A stretch of 64,000 nt of DNA from Kitasatospora fiedleri (GTDB lineage Bacteria; Actinomycetota; Actinomycetes; Streptomycetales; Streptomycetaceae), in contig NZ_OX419519.1 of NCBI RefSeq assembly GCF_948472415.1, positions 6,043,001 to 6,107,000 on the forward strand, given 5' to 3'. A program made the translations under genes and the position numbers. Below the pieces are notes generated by a model. That model had not been told where the DNA came from. It did not search any database and saw nothing but the letters and a program-made list of their open reading frames with translations. This document shows, in pieces, positions 15,543 to 24,300 of this stretch (position 1 is its first letter; the number at the start of each line of letters is the position of its first letter).

Positions 15543-16862
15543 TCAGCTCCCGGGCGCGAGTTCGGCCAGGGCGGCGCGGGCGGCGGGGGCGTGCAGGGGG
15601 TGGAAGGCGGGGTCGGTCGCCAGCGCCGTCCCGAACTCGGTGCGGGCCTCGTCGTTCCGGCCGAGCGCGCGCAGGATCACCGCGCGGTGGTAGTGGAAGA
15701 GTGCGTTGCGGGTGCCGAGCGCGAGCGCCTGGTCGGACTCCCGCAGGGCCTCCGTGTCGCGGCCGGCGGCGTGCAGGGCCCAGGCGTAGGCGTCGTGGGT
15801 GTCCAGGAACGGGCGGGTGCGCAGGCCCTGTTCGGCGATCGCGACGGCGGTGGCCGGGTCGCCGTGGTCGGCCTCGAACAGGGCGGCGTCGGCGTCGAGT
15901 GCCACGCCGTTGTCGGTGAACAGCTTCCACTCGGCGCGCAGCACCCGGTACTGCTCCTCGGCCTCCGCGGTGCGGCCCAACGACTGGAGCAGCTCGCCGA
16001 GTTCGAGGACGTACTCGGGCTGCGGCACCTGGGCGGTCGCCCGCCGGAGGTCGGCGACGGCCTCGTCGCTGCGGCCGAGCGCGGCCTCGGCCCGGCCCCT
16101 GGCCTCCAGCAGCGAGGCGGTGCCGGGGGCGGCGCGCAGGCCCGTCTCGGCCTGGGCGAGGGCGGTGGCCGGGTCGCCGCCGCCGAGCGCCAGCAGGCTG
16201 AGGTGGTAGAGCGCGAAGGCCCGGTCGGCGGCGGTGTTGGCGTCGTCGAGGGCGCGTTTCATGAGCGCGGTGGCCGCGGCGGTGTCGCCGCGCAGCTCCC
16301 AGGTGTAGGAGGCGCGGGCGAGGGAGGGGGTGCCTGGCTTGAGGTCGACCATGCGCTGCGCGGCGTCGAACGACTCGGGGTAGCGGCCGAGTTGGGTGCA
16401 GGCGTCGGCGAGCGTCCCGTAGAGGGTGGAGTTGTCGGGGTTGATCGCGATCGCCCGCTGCGACCAGTCGAGGGCCGCGGTGAAGTCGTGGCGGGCGCCG
16501 GTGAGGGCGGCCATGCCGGCCATCGCGGTGAAGTTGCCGTCGGGGTCGGTCCGCAGCGAGCGGGTGAGGACGTCCTCCGCCTTCGGGTAGTACGACGGGT
16601 CGGCGGTGATCTTGGCCTGCTGGACGTACGCCAGGCCCAGGGAGGCCATCGCGAGGGCGTCGTCGGGCGTGCTCCGCAGGTGCTCCTGCAACCCGCGGAT
16701 GTCCCCGGCCAGACCGGTGTCGGCGGTGTCCTGGCCGGGGGGCCGCTCCGGGGCCGGGGCACCGCCGCGCTGCGGGGCGAGGCCGAGGCCGCCGGCCAGG
16801 AACAGGCCCACGCCGAGGGCGGTGGCGACGGCGGCGGGCAGCAGACGGCGGCGTCGGTTCAC
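15543..16862 (-). CDS. TPR-repeat protein with N-terminal membrane anchor
   Basis: This 439-residue protein starts at GTG 16862, overlapping the stop of the sortase gene (GTGA). It opens with NRRRRLLPAAVATALGVGLFLAGGLG, a single N-terminal membrane segment or uncleaved signal. The rest is a chain of about nine tetratricopeptide repeats, for example LAMASLGLAYVQQAKI, FTAALDWSQRAIAINPDNSTLYGTLAD and EALRESDQALALGTRNALFHYHRAVIL. TPR domains hold protein partners. Because it is coupled to a sortase and a DUF4331 protein, it probably acts at the outer face of the membrane with them. Confidence 0.85.
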   Translation of the reverse strand: MNRRRRLLPAAVATALGVGLFLAGGLGLAPQRGGAPAPERPPGQDTADTGLAGDIRGLQEHLRSTPDDALAMASLGLAYVQQAKITADPSYYPKAEDVLTRSLRTDPDGNFTAMAGMAALTGARHDFTAALDWSQRAIAINPDNSTLYGTLADACTQLGRYPESFDAAQRMVDLKPGTPSLARASYTWELRGDTAAATALMKRALDDANTAADRAFALYHLSLLALGGGDPATALAQAETGLRAAPGTASLLEARGRAEAALGRSDEAVADLRRATAQVPQPEYVLELGELLQSLGRTAEAEEQYRVLRAEWKLFTDNGVALDADAALFEADHGDPATAVAIAEQGLRTRPFLDTHDAYAWALHAAGRDTEALRESDQALALGTRNALFHYHRAVILRALGRNDEARTEFGTALATDPAFHPLHAPAARAALAELAPGS

Positions 16863-18148
16863 TGCGGTACTCCGGGGTGCTGGGTGGGCGGGGGCGTTCC
16901 GCCGGTCGGGGCGGCGGAGGCGGCGGCCTGCGCCGGGACGGCGAAGACCACCAGGTTGGCGGGGTAGGCGTGCTGTCCGTGGTCGTAGACGCCGTCGCAG
17001 GTGATCAGGCGCAGGCTCGGTCCGGGGGTGTCGCCGAAGACCTGCTCGGCGGGGAACCCCTGCTTGTCGTAGCTGCGCAGGGCCTGGACGGTGAAGGCGG
17101 TGCTCGTCCCGTCCGCCGCCAGGACGTCGATGCCGTCGCCCGGACGCAGCACGGACAGGCCCGCGAACACCGCCGGGCCGGTCAGGGAGTCGACGTGGCC
17201 GACGATCACCGCGGTCCCGGGGCCGCCCGGGGCGGGGCCCTGGCTCCACCAGCCCGCGACGTCCGGGTCCGCGGGCGCGGCGAGGTGCCCGTCCTCCTGC
17301 ACCTGGAGGTCACTGAGCCCGGTGTCGACACCGATCCGGGGAATGCGCAGCCGGACGGGCGGAGCGACCGGCGCGCGGCCGGCCTCCGACGCGGTCGGCG
17401 CGGCGACGGGTGCCGCGCCGTGCACGGTGGCGGGCAACTCGCCGACGTCGACGCCCTGCGCGACGGCGGGCACCGCCGGACGGTCGACGACGGCCGCCAC
17501 CCCGAGCCCGGCCAACGCCAGCCCCGCCGCCACCGCACCCACCCCCACCACCCGCCACGGCCCGAACGCCCGGACGGCGGCCCGGGCCCGGCCGGTGACC
17601 GTCTCACCGCGTTGCCCGCCCGGGTCGGCGAGCGGGCGGATCTCCTGCGTGCGGGTCAGGGCGTCGCGGCCGGCGGCCCCGGCTCGCGCCACGCCCGCAC
17701 CGACCCGGCCGACGACCGTCTCGCCGCGCTCCCGATCCGGGTCGGCGGGCGGGCGAGCCTCCTGCGTACGGGTCAGGGCGCTGCGGACGGCGGCCCCGGC
17801 TCGCGTCGCGGCGGCACGGGCCCGATCGACGACCGTCTCGCCGCGTTCCTCACCCGGGCCGGCGGGCGGGCGGACTTCCTCCGCGCGGGTCGGGGCGTCG
17901 CGGCCGGCAGCGCTGTCCCGTGTCGCGGCCTCGCTGTCCCGCGTCGCGGCCGCACCGGTCCGGTCGGTGGCCGTCCCGCCCTGCTCCGCACCCGGGCCGA
18001 CCGGCGGACGGCTCTCCCGTGCGCGGGTCAGGGCGGCGCGGACGGCTGCTGCGGCGGCGCCGGCCCGGGTGAGGGCGGCCCGGGCCCGCACGACGGCCGG
18101 CCGGCCGCTCGCGGGGAGCGGCCGGCCGGCCCGTTCGGGCGGTGTCAC
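16859..18148 (-). CDS. Class F/E-type sortase with repeat-rich N-terminus
   Basis: The protein has 429 residues. The C-terminal sortase domain contains GHVDS with catalytic His318 and LRLITCDG with catalytic Cys384; the essential arginine is not obvious in the short motif ahead of the C-terminus. A membrane segment (VVGVGAVAAGLALAGLGVAAVV) lies at about residues 192-213. The first 190 residues, which would be cytoplasmic, are Ala/Arg-rich and made of four or five degenerate repeats of about 45 residues built on ALTRTQEARPPADPD-like units. Sortases of this type anchor pilins or process surface proteins. GTG at 18148 overlaps the DUF4331 stop, so that protein, which ends in a membrane segment and RRRSARS, may be its substrate. 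Confidence 0.82.
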   Translation of the reverse strand: MTPPERAGRPLPASGRPAVVRARAALTRAGAAAAAVRAALTRARESRPPVGPGAEQGGTATDRTGAAATRDSEAATRDSAAGRDAPTRAEEVRPPAGPGEERGETVVDRARAAATRAGAAVRSALTRTQEARPPADPDRERGETVVGRVGAGVARAGAAGRDALTRTQEIRPLADPGGQRGETVTGRARAAVRAFGPWRVVGVGAVAAGLALAGLGVAAVVDRPAVPAVAQGVDVGELPATVHGAAPVAAPTASEAGRAPVAPPVRLRIPRIGVDTGLSDLQVQEDGHLAAPADPDVAGWWSQGPAPGGPGTAVIVGHVDSLTGPAVFAGLSVLRPGDGIDVLAADGTSTAFTVQALRSYDKQGFPAEQVFGDTPGPSLRLITCDGVYDHGQHAYPANLVVFAVPAQAAASAAPTGGTPPPTQHPGVPQ

Positions 18149-19812
18149 GAGCGGGCGGAGCGGCGGCGCAGCGCCAGCACGCCCGCCGCCGACACCAGCA
18201 CGCCACCGGCCATCGCGGCTGCGCCGGCGACCGGGAAGCCGCTGACGGACAGCCCGCCGAAGCCGGCCTCGACGGAGCCGCCCGGGTTGTCGGAGACGGC
18301 CTGGTTCACGGCGGCGGTGTTCGGCAGCGCCACGTAGGGGAAGTGGTGGCCGAAGGCGTGGTCGTTGGCGTTCACGCCGTCACCGGCGGCCAGCGCGGGC
18401 ACCAGGGTCCCGGTCTGCGCGGCGCCCTCGGCGGCCTGCAGGGTGATGTCGACGACGTCGTCGGCCAGGCGGCGACCGTTGGGGAAGCCCGCCAGGTCAC
18501 CGGCGAGCACGCCGAGCCGGTTGGGGGCGGCGGCCGGGGCGACGCCCATGTTCAGGCGCAGCTCCTCGGAGGGCACGAAGGCGTCCTTCTTGACGTCCTT
18601 GTTGAGCAGCTGCGAGTTCAGGTCGGCCTGGACCGGCCCGCACGCCTTGCAGATGCCGGTCAGGAAGATCTCCACCAGGTCGTTGCGCGGCGCCGCCGGG
18701 GCGGGGATGCCGTAGATGCTCTGGACGAGCTTGGGCACGATCGGGTCCTTGACCTTGTCGACCACGGGGGTGACGGTGTGGTCCTGGTCCGGGGTCAGCG
18801 CGTTGAAGGCGTCCTTGTACTTGATCGGCACGACGACCTCGTTGACGAGCGGGTTGCCCAGCCGGGACACCTGCCGCCAGTCGCCCTCGGCCTTGCCCTC
18901 GCCGCCCTTGTTCCCGCCGCCCTTGCCCTCGCCGCCCTTGTCCGCGCCGGCCTTGCCCTCGCCGCCCTTGTCCGCGACGACCGCGCCCTTGCGGTCGGTG
19001 GTGGACCACACCCCGATCACCGGGTTGCGCTCGGCGTCGCCCTTCAGCGCCAGGCTCGTCTTCGGCACCTGGATGGCGATGGTGTTGACGTTGTAGCCGG
19101 TCAGGGTGTCGTGGCCGGACTCCTTGAGGTTCCCGCCGTAGAGCAGGTCGAAGACCCGCAGGTCGAGGAAGAACGGGTCGTCGGCCTGGCCGGCGAAGGT
19201 CTGCCCGCCGTCGGGGAGGTCCACGACGGCCTGCTTGCGCAGCGAGCCGTAGTCCGGCATCGACGCCTTGCCGACGTTCGACGGCGCGACGGGGGCGTCC
19301 TTGAGCAGGACCTTGCACTTCCCGTCCGGGCCGGTGACCGTGAGGGTGTAGGTCTGGCGGTAGTTCAGGTTCGGGTCGTCCAGCGACTTCACCACGCCGG
19401 TGTTGTACAGGAACTGGTTGGCGTCGTCGCGGTAGTGGCTGGCGAACGCCCAGGTGTAGGTGGTGTCGGGCTTGCCGTCGCCGTCGCTGTCGATCTTGAT
19501 GGTGTAGTGCGCGTCGTCGGCGAACGGATAGAAGTTCGGGCCGCCGTTCGGCTCCTCGAACGGAATCCAGTTCGCCACCAGGGTGACGGTGTCGGGCTTG
19601 TCCGGGCTGACGAACGCGTACACGTCCGTGTTGTCGGCCCGCGGGTCGCCCGAGATGAGCGGCGCCTCCCGGTGGCTGGAGGCGTGGCCCACGCCGGGGG
19701 CGAGGCCGACGAGGGCGCCGGCGGCGGCGAGGGCCAGCACCCCGAGGCCCGCCATGGGCTTCTCGGAACGGCGGGCGAGGGAGGACAGCTTCGAGGACGG
19801 CGGACGCTGCAT
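18145..19812 (-). CDS. DUF4331 domain-containing secreted protein
   Basis: The protein has 555 residues. A long signal peptide ends around GVGHASSHREAPLISGDPRADNTDVYAFVSPD, which is the hallmark opening of DUF4331. The domain runs to about residue 500 and includes YTIKIDSDGDGKPDTTYTWAF, a calcium-binding-like loop. A low-complexity insert (18890-18975) repeats GGEGK three times. The C-terminus has VAGAAAMAGGVLVSAAGVLALRRRSARS, a membrane segment with a positive tail like a sortase substrate lacking an obvious LPxTG. It is the first gene of a three-gene operon with a sortase and a TPR protein. Biochemical role unknown. Confidence 0.9.
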   Translation of the reverse strand: MQRPPSSKLSSLARRSEKPMAGLGVLALAAAGALVGLAPGVGHASSHREAPLISGDPRADNTDVYAFVSPDKPDTVTLVANWIPFEEPNGGPNFYPFADDAHYTIKIDSDGDGKPDTTYTWAFASHYRDDANQFLYNTGVVKSLDDPNLNYRQTYTLTVTGPDGKCKVLLKDAPVAPSNVGKASMPDYGSLRKQAVVDLPDGGQTFAGQADDPFFLDLRVFDLLYGGNLKESGHDTLTGYNVNTIAIQVPKTSLALKGDAERNPVIGVWSTTDRKGAVVADKGGEGKAGADKGGEGKGGGNKGGEGKAEGDWRQVSRLGNPLVNEVVVPIKYKDAFNALTPDQDHTVTPVVDKVKDPIVPKLVQSIYGIPAPAAPRNDLVEIFLTGICKACGPVQADLNSQLLNKDVKKDAFVPSEELRLNMGVAPAAAPNRLGVLAGDLAGFPNGRRLADDVVDITLQAAEGAAQTGTLVPALAAGDGVNANDHAFGHHFPYVALPNTAAVNQAVSDNPGGSVEAGFGGLSVSGFPVAGAAAMAGGVLVSAAGVLALRRRSARS

Positions 19813-20061
19813 GATCTGCGCTTTCGTGAGGGGGACCCGGATCGCACCGCGCGGCCCCGTGGGAAAGGGGACCGCGCGTTCCGAACCGCCGGCTCCGGTG
19901 GCGGCGGTCGGGGGCAGACCTGAGAACCCGTCAGATGACCGCAGGTGTAAGCCCGAGATAAGAGCACCACGGCCCCGTCCCGGCCGCGCTCGTTGCTGGG
20001 CCGTCAGGGAGGTGTCGGTCGGACGCGGCACTCGATGGGGGTAGTCCCGGCCCCCGCCGGG

Positions 20062-20934
20062 TCAGCGGCAGCCGTCGTGCGGGCGCGGCGGGACCAGCCA
20101 GCCGCGGGCCTGGGCGGCCATGCCCGCGCTGAACCGGCTGGTGGCGTCGAGCTGCTCCAGCAGCTCCCGGACGATGCGGCGCATGGTGCGGGAGGAGACG
20201 CCGATCTCCCGGGCGATCGCCTCGTCCTTGTAGCCGAGCTGCATCAGGCGCAGCACCTGGTACTGGCGCGCGGTGGGGCCGGTGCGGGTGGGCGGGGCGA
20301 GTTCGGCCGGCCGGGCGTCCTGCCAGCAGAACTCGAAGGTCTGCGCGAACAGGCTGACCAGGTCGGGGTTGCGCACCACTGCGACCGCGGGCTCCGCACA
20401 GTCCCCGCCGGCCCCGCCGGCCCCGCCGGTCGGTGCCGGGACCAGGGCGAGGCCGGTGTCGAGCACGGTCAGCCGGTAGGGGAGGGTCGCCGAGGTGCGG
20501 ATCTGCGCGCCCGCCCGGCGCAGCGCCTTCAGGTGGGCCCGGCCGCGCGGCACCCGGAGCAGCGACTCGCTGTGGATGGTCCGGACGGCCACCCCGCGCC
20601 CCAGCACCTCCTCGTCCCGGCGGCGGGCGGCCAGCAGCAGCGACGCCGGCAGCGGCGTCCCGGGGTGCATGCTGAGGATTCGGCCGGTGGCCGTCGCGAC
20701 GGTGTCCTCCAGCAGCTGCCGGACCTCGGACTCGCCCCGGAACACCTCCACTCCGTGACCGCTCAGCCGGTCCAGGTGGGCGGGGAGCGCGCCGGTCCGG
20801 ATCTCGGCCAGTCTGCGGTCCAACTCGTCGACCTTGCAAGCCAGTTCGCCGATGGCCTGGCGGGCCGAGTGGAGGATGCGGCCCATCTGGGCCTCGGGTA
20901 ACGACGGCTCGCGCCGGTCGGGCTGAAGCTGCAT
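20062..20934 (-). CDS. LuxR-type transcriptional regulator with TrmB-like N-terminus
   Basis: The protein has 290 residues. The N-terminal 200 residues are a TrmB-like effector domain with a coiled-coil opening (ACKVDELDRRLAEIRTG) and the ILSMHPGTPLPASLLLAARRRD and RGVAVRTIHSESLL motifs typical of such regulators. The C-terminal helix-turn-helix reads YKDEAIAREIGVSSRTMRRIVRELL. There is no response-regulator receiver domain, so it is not a two-component protein. It is divergent from the first gene of the second biosynthetic cluster and is the likely pathway regulator. It has the same architecture as the frameshifted regulator at 5954-7023. Confidence 0.88.
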   Translation of the reverse strand: MQLQPDRREPSLPEAQMGRILHSARQAIGELACKVDELDRRLAEIRTGALPAHLDRLSGHGVEVFRGESEVRQLLEDTVATATGRILSMHPGTPLPASLLLAARRRDEEVLGRGVAVRTIHSESLLRVPRGRAHLKALRRAGAQIRTSATLPYRLTVLDTGLALVPAPTGGAGGAGGDCAEPAVAVVRNPDLVSLFAQTFEFCWQDARPAELAPPTRTGPTARQYQVLRLMQLGYKDEAIAREIGVSSRTMRRIVRELLEQLDATSRFSAGMAAQARGWLVPPRPHDGCR

Positions 20935-21428
20935 GAGCGCGCCCCCAGGTCTTCTCGACACCCCCGTATCGACTGCGACCGGTGCGCGGTCCCCGAGGGG
21001 GCGCGCACGGTCGGTTGCACCGCGTGCACGAACAGCAACCATGCTGCGCCACGGTCCGCGAGCCGAACAACCCACATCTCAGCCATCGGACAGCGGTGCG
21101 ATGTGGCCTGCGTCACAGCGCGGGGTGCGGCTGCTTCGTGCTCCGACGGCCGGTCGGGGCCATGGCCGGACTGAGCCATCGGCGTTCGCTGGACAGCCTC
21201 GGCGGTCGGCTGGTTGGTTTGCGAGTGGCCGCTGAGTGGTCGGTACCGTCTCACCATGAGAGACGGATCGTGGACACACACCGACGGGCGGGGTTCCACC
21301 ACGGCCGTTCTCCGACGCGCCGAGCCGTGACCCGGTCGACCCGCGCCGACCCGGAACGCCGATCCGATCCGGGGCCGACCCCGTTCCCCGAGGTGCATCA
21401 CCACCGATCCGAGAACGCGAGAGGACCT
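20935..21428. promoter_or_regulatory. Divergent intergenic region with candidate operators
   Basis: No gene is seen in this 494-base stretch between the LuxR regulator and the SagB oxidase. It contains a twelve-base near-repeat, CTCAGCCATCGG (21078-21089) and CTGAGCCATCGG (21171-21182), 93 bases apart. It also contains an inverted repeat CCGTCTC-N7-GAGACGG at 21246-21266, about 160 bases ahead of the oxidase gene. Either could be a regulator binding site. The oxidase ribosome site is GAGAGGA. Confidence 0.45.
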
Positions 21429-23024
21429 ATGGGCGTCGAAGAGTTGACCAATCCGCTGCTGGCCGGGTTCTGGAACGAGACGCGCCTGCGATCGAACCTG
21501 GAGGCCGTCTCCCCGGCCGCCGGCCGGCCCGACCCGGGCCTGAGCGTCCAGTGGACGCGGATCGCCGCGGCCCTCGGCCTGGGGTACGGCGAACGCTCGG
21601 GCGCGGTGATCACCAAGGGCAAGACCCTGATGCGGGCCCGCACCACGCCGTCCGCCGGGGCGCTCTACCCCTTCGAGGTGCTGGTGGCGTTCCAGGACGG
21701 CCCCGCGTACGCGCTCTACCACTACGACGCGGCCGGTTGCAGCCTGCGCCGACTGGCCGCCGTCGGCCGCCGCGACCTGGCCGACCTGCTGGCCGGCTCC
21801 GCCCGGCCCACCGACCCGCTCGCCGCCGATCCGCTCACCGCCGACCCGCTCGTCGCCGATCCGCTCGCCGCCGACGGCGCGCACCCCGCCGAACTGCCCG
21901 CCGCCGTGGTCGCGGTGGTCGCCCGGCCCTGGCACGCCATGCGCAAGTACGGGCGGCGCGGCTACCTCTACACCCACCTCGACAGCGCCCACGCCGCCAC
22001 CAACATCGCGCTGGCCGCCGCCGACGCCGGTTTCGCCCCCGCCGTCCGGCTGCGCTTCGACCGCCGCGCCCTGTCCCGGCTCTTCGGCCTGGAGAACCTC
22101 TGCCGGGAACCCCAGGCGCTGGTCACCCTGACCGCCCCCGCCGGGCCCGCGCCGACCGGGCCCGCGGCCGTCGGGCCCGGCCGCGCCCCGCGGACCAACC
22201 CGTTCGCGGTGCCGATCTGGTGGCACGACGGCGGCCGCGGCCTGGAGCAGCCCGACGGGCCCGAACGCGAAGCCTGGGACCTGGTCAGCCCGGTCAGCAC
22301 CTACCACCAACCCCGCGACCTGGCCCGGCGGTTCGGCACCACCCCGGCGATCCGCCCGGCCGCCGCCGGTACCGCGCCGCTGGCGCTGACCGGCCGGGAC
22401 GCCGACCCGCTCGCCGACTTCGGCGCGGTCGTGCTCGACCGGCAGTCCGCCAAGGGCTTCCTGGCGAAACCGCTCGACGCCGACGCGCTCGGCCGGGCGC
22501 TGGCCGCCGTCCGCGGCGGCATCGCCGTCGACTGCGCCGACGGGCCGCTGGCCGGGCTGCGGCTGCTGGTCCGCAACGTCGACGGACTGCCGGCCGGCGC
22601 CTACGAGTACGACCCGGACGGGCACCGGCTGCTGCCGGTCGGCGGTGACGGCGGCTCGGAGGAGGCGGTGGTCGCGGCCTGCATGAACCAGGGCGTGGCG
22701 GCCGGCTGCGCCGCCCTGGTCGCCCTGCACGCCCCGGTCCGCCAACTGCTCGGCGAACGCGGCCAGCAGGGCCTGGCCGAACTGCACTTCCACGCCGCCA
22801 GCGCCGCCCAGCGGCTCTGCCTCGGCGCCGCCGCGCAGCACGTCGGGATCACCTGCCTGGGCGGCTTCGACGCCGGCCGGATCGCCGAACTCGCCCTGCT
22901 GGACGACCAGGAGGAGGTCATCTACGTCGTCGCGGTCGGCGTCGCCGACGAGAACGCCGTCAAGTGGGACCGGGCCCCGATCGCCTACAGCCACGCCCGC
23001 GACCCCCGGCAGCAGCCCGGCTGA
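21429..23024 (+). CDS. SagB/ThcOx family oxidase with two nitroreductase-like domains
   Basis: The 531-residue protein starts at ATG 21429 after GAGAGGA. The first FMN-type nitroreductase domain has TTPSAGALYPFEVLVAF, the SagB signature. The second starts near RQSAKGFLAKPLDADAL and includes NVDGLPAGAYEYDPDG and AQRLCLGAAAQHVGITCLGGFD. A Tyr-His rich link (WDLVSPVSTYHQPRDLA) separates them. SagB enzymes oxidise thiazolines or oxazolines with FMN, and relatives act in NRPS and RiPP pathways. No cyclodehydratase lies nearby, so the substrate is probably a carrier-bound amino or acyl unit. A short in-frame DPL repeat (four copies of ADPL-like units, about 21810-21870) sits in the first domain. 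Confidence 0.88.
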   Translation: MGVEELTNPLLAGFWNETRLRSNLEAVSPAAGRPDPGLSVQWTRIAAALGLGYGERSGAVITKGKTLMRARTTPSAGALYPFEVLVAFQDGPAYALYHYDAAGCSLRRLAAVGRRDLADLLAGSARPTDPLAADPLTADPLVADPLAADGAHPAELPAAVVAVVARPWHAMRKYGRRGYLYTHLDSAHAATNIALAAADAGFAPAVRLRFDRRALSRLFGLENLCREPQALVTLTAPAGPAPTGPAAVGPGRAPRTNPFAVPIWWHDGGRGLEQPDGPEREAWDLVSPVSTYHQPRDLARRFGTTPAIRPAAAGTAPLALTGRDADPLADFGAVVLDRQSAKGFLAKPLDADALGRALAAVRGGIAVDCADGPLAGLRLLVRNVDGLPAGAYEYDPDGHRLLPVGGDGGSEEAVVAACMNQGVAAGCAALVALHAPVRQLLGERGQQGLAELHFHAASAAQRLCLGAAAQHVGITCLGGFDAGRIAELALLDDQEEVIYVVAVGVADENAVKWDRAPIAYSHARDPRQQPG

Positions 23025-23109
23025 GCCCGGCACGGACCGGACCCGCGGCCGAGCCGGACGCCGGCGCCGAGACCCGATCACGCCGAGACCCGATCACAGA
23101 GAGCAGCGT

Positions 23110-24300
23110 GTGGTTTCCATGTTGAGCAACAGCATCCTGTCCGCGCACCTGACGGACGGTCACCGTGAGTTGCGGGCCCGGGCGGCGGACCACTTCACCC
23201 CGCAGTGGCTCGACAAGTGGCGCACCGGGCCCGACGGCCGCCTGCGCCGCGAGACCTGGCAGGACCTCGCCGCGAACGGCTTCATGGGCGTCTCGCTGCC
23301 CCGCGACCTCGGCGGCCAGGGCCTTGGCCTGCTCGGCGCCCTGGTCCTCGGCGAGGCCATGGCCGGCGCCCGCGACGGCGGCATCGCCCTCGCCATGCAC
23401 GTGCAGAACGAGATCGCCGGGGACTGGCTGGCCGCCGCCCGCGACCCGGCCCTGCGCGAGCGCTACCTGCCCGCGCTGCTGGCCGGGGACCTGGTCGCCT
23501 GCCAGTGCGACACCGACCCGTCCGCCGAACAGCCCACCACGGCGACCACCGACGGCTCCCGGATCGTCCTCGACGGCCGGAAGAAGTTCGTCATCAACGG
23601 CGCCACCGCCGACCTGTGCTTCGTCAGCGCCGTCCTCGACGGCGCGCCCGCCATCATCGCCGTCGAGAAGACCACCCCCGGCGTGCGGGTCACCGAGGTG
23701 TACGACAAGTTCGGCACCCGCAGCGTCGACTCCGCCCAGGTCGAGTTCGACGGCGTCCGGGTGCCCGCCGGGCAGGTCGTCTCGCGCAGCGGGATCAGCC
23801 AGCTGATGCGCTGGAACCGGGTGATGTCCCGGATGCGGCTGCTGATCGCCGCCGACGCCTACTTCACCCACCGCACCCTGCTCGACCACGTCACCGAGCA
23901 CGTGCGCCGCCGCACCCTCGGCGGCCGGCCGCTCGGCGCCTGGCCGGTCAACGCGCACGCGCTGGCCCGCGCCCGGGCCCACCAGGAGCTGATGGAGGCG
24001 GGCATCGCCGACGCCTACCTGCGGGTCACCGCCGGCGGCAGCACCGTCCCCGAGATCGCCGAACTCAAGTGGTTCTGCGTCGAGCGGGCCAACGAACTCG
24101 CCACCCTCGCCACCGACCTGGAGGGCGGCGCCGGCTACATGTGGGACAGCCCCTCGCTGCGGGCCCACGCCCAGCTCCGCGGCTTCCGGATGTCCGGCGG
24201 CAGCCAGACCACCATGCTGACCATCGCCAACCACAGCATGGCCTGCCGCGCCGAACTCGACCTCGCGCCCGCCGGCCGGGACGGGGCCCGCCGTGGCTGA
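23110..24300 (+). CDS. Acyl-CoA dehydrogenase family protein
   Basis: This 396-residue flavoenzyme has a complete acyl-CoA dehydrogenase fold: GFMGVSLPRDLGGQGLGLLGALVLGE in the N-terminal helical domain, CQCDTDPSAEQPTTATTDG in the middle beta domain, and GGRPLGAWPVNAHALARARAHQEL in the C-terminal domain. The usual C-terminal FEG or IEG glutamate is absent; the equivalent region reads FRMSGGSQTTMLT. The base may lie elsewhere or be lost. GTG at 23110 has GAGAG spaced well upstream. It is followed by an AMP ligase and an ACP with overlapping ends, suggesting that it oxidises an acyl or aminoacyl group on that ACP. Confidence 0.88.
   Translation: MVSMLSNSILSAHLTDGHRELRARAADHFTPQWLDKWRTGPDGRLRRETWQDLAANGFMGVSLPRDLGGQGLGLLGALVLGEAMAGARDGGIALAMHVQNEIAGDWLAAARDPALRERYLPALLAGDLVACQCDTDPSAEQPTTATTDGSRIVLDGRKKFVINGATADLCFVSAVLDGAPAIIAVEKTTPGVRVTEVYDKFGTRSVDSAQVEFDGVRVPAGQVVSRSGISQLMRWNRVMSRMRLLIAADAYFTHRTLLDHVTEHVRRRTLGGRPLGAWPVNAHALARARAHQELMEAGIADAYLRVTAGGSTVPEIAELKWFCVERANELATLATDLEGGAGYMWDSPSLRAHAQLRGFRMSGGSQTTMLTIANHSMACRAELDLAPAGRDGARRG

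Noticed and set aside
18142..19923. Plus-strand open frame across the DUF4331 gene
   Set aside because: Antisense shadow of the DUF4331 gene; lacks a ribosome site and any recognisable domain.
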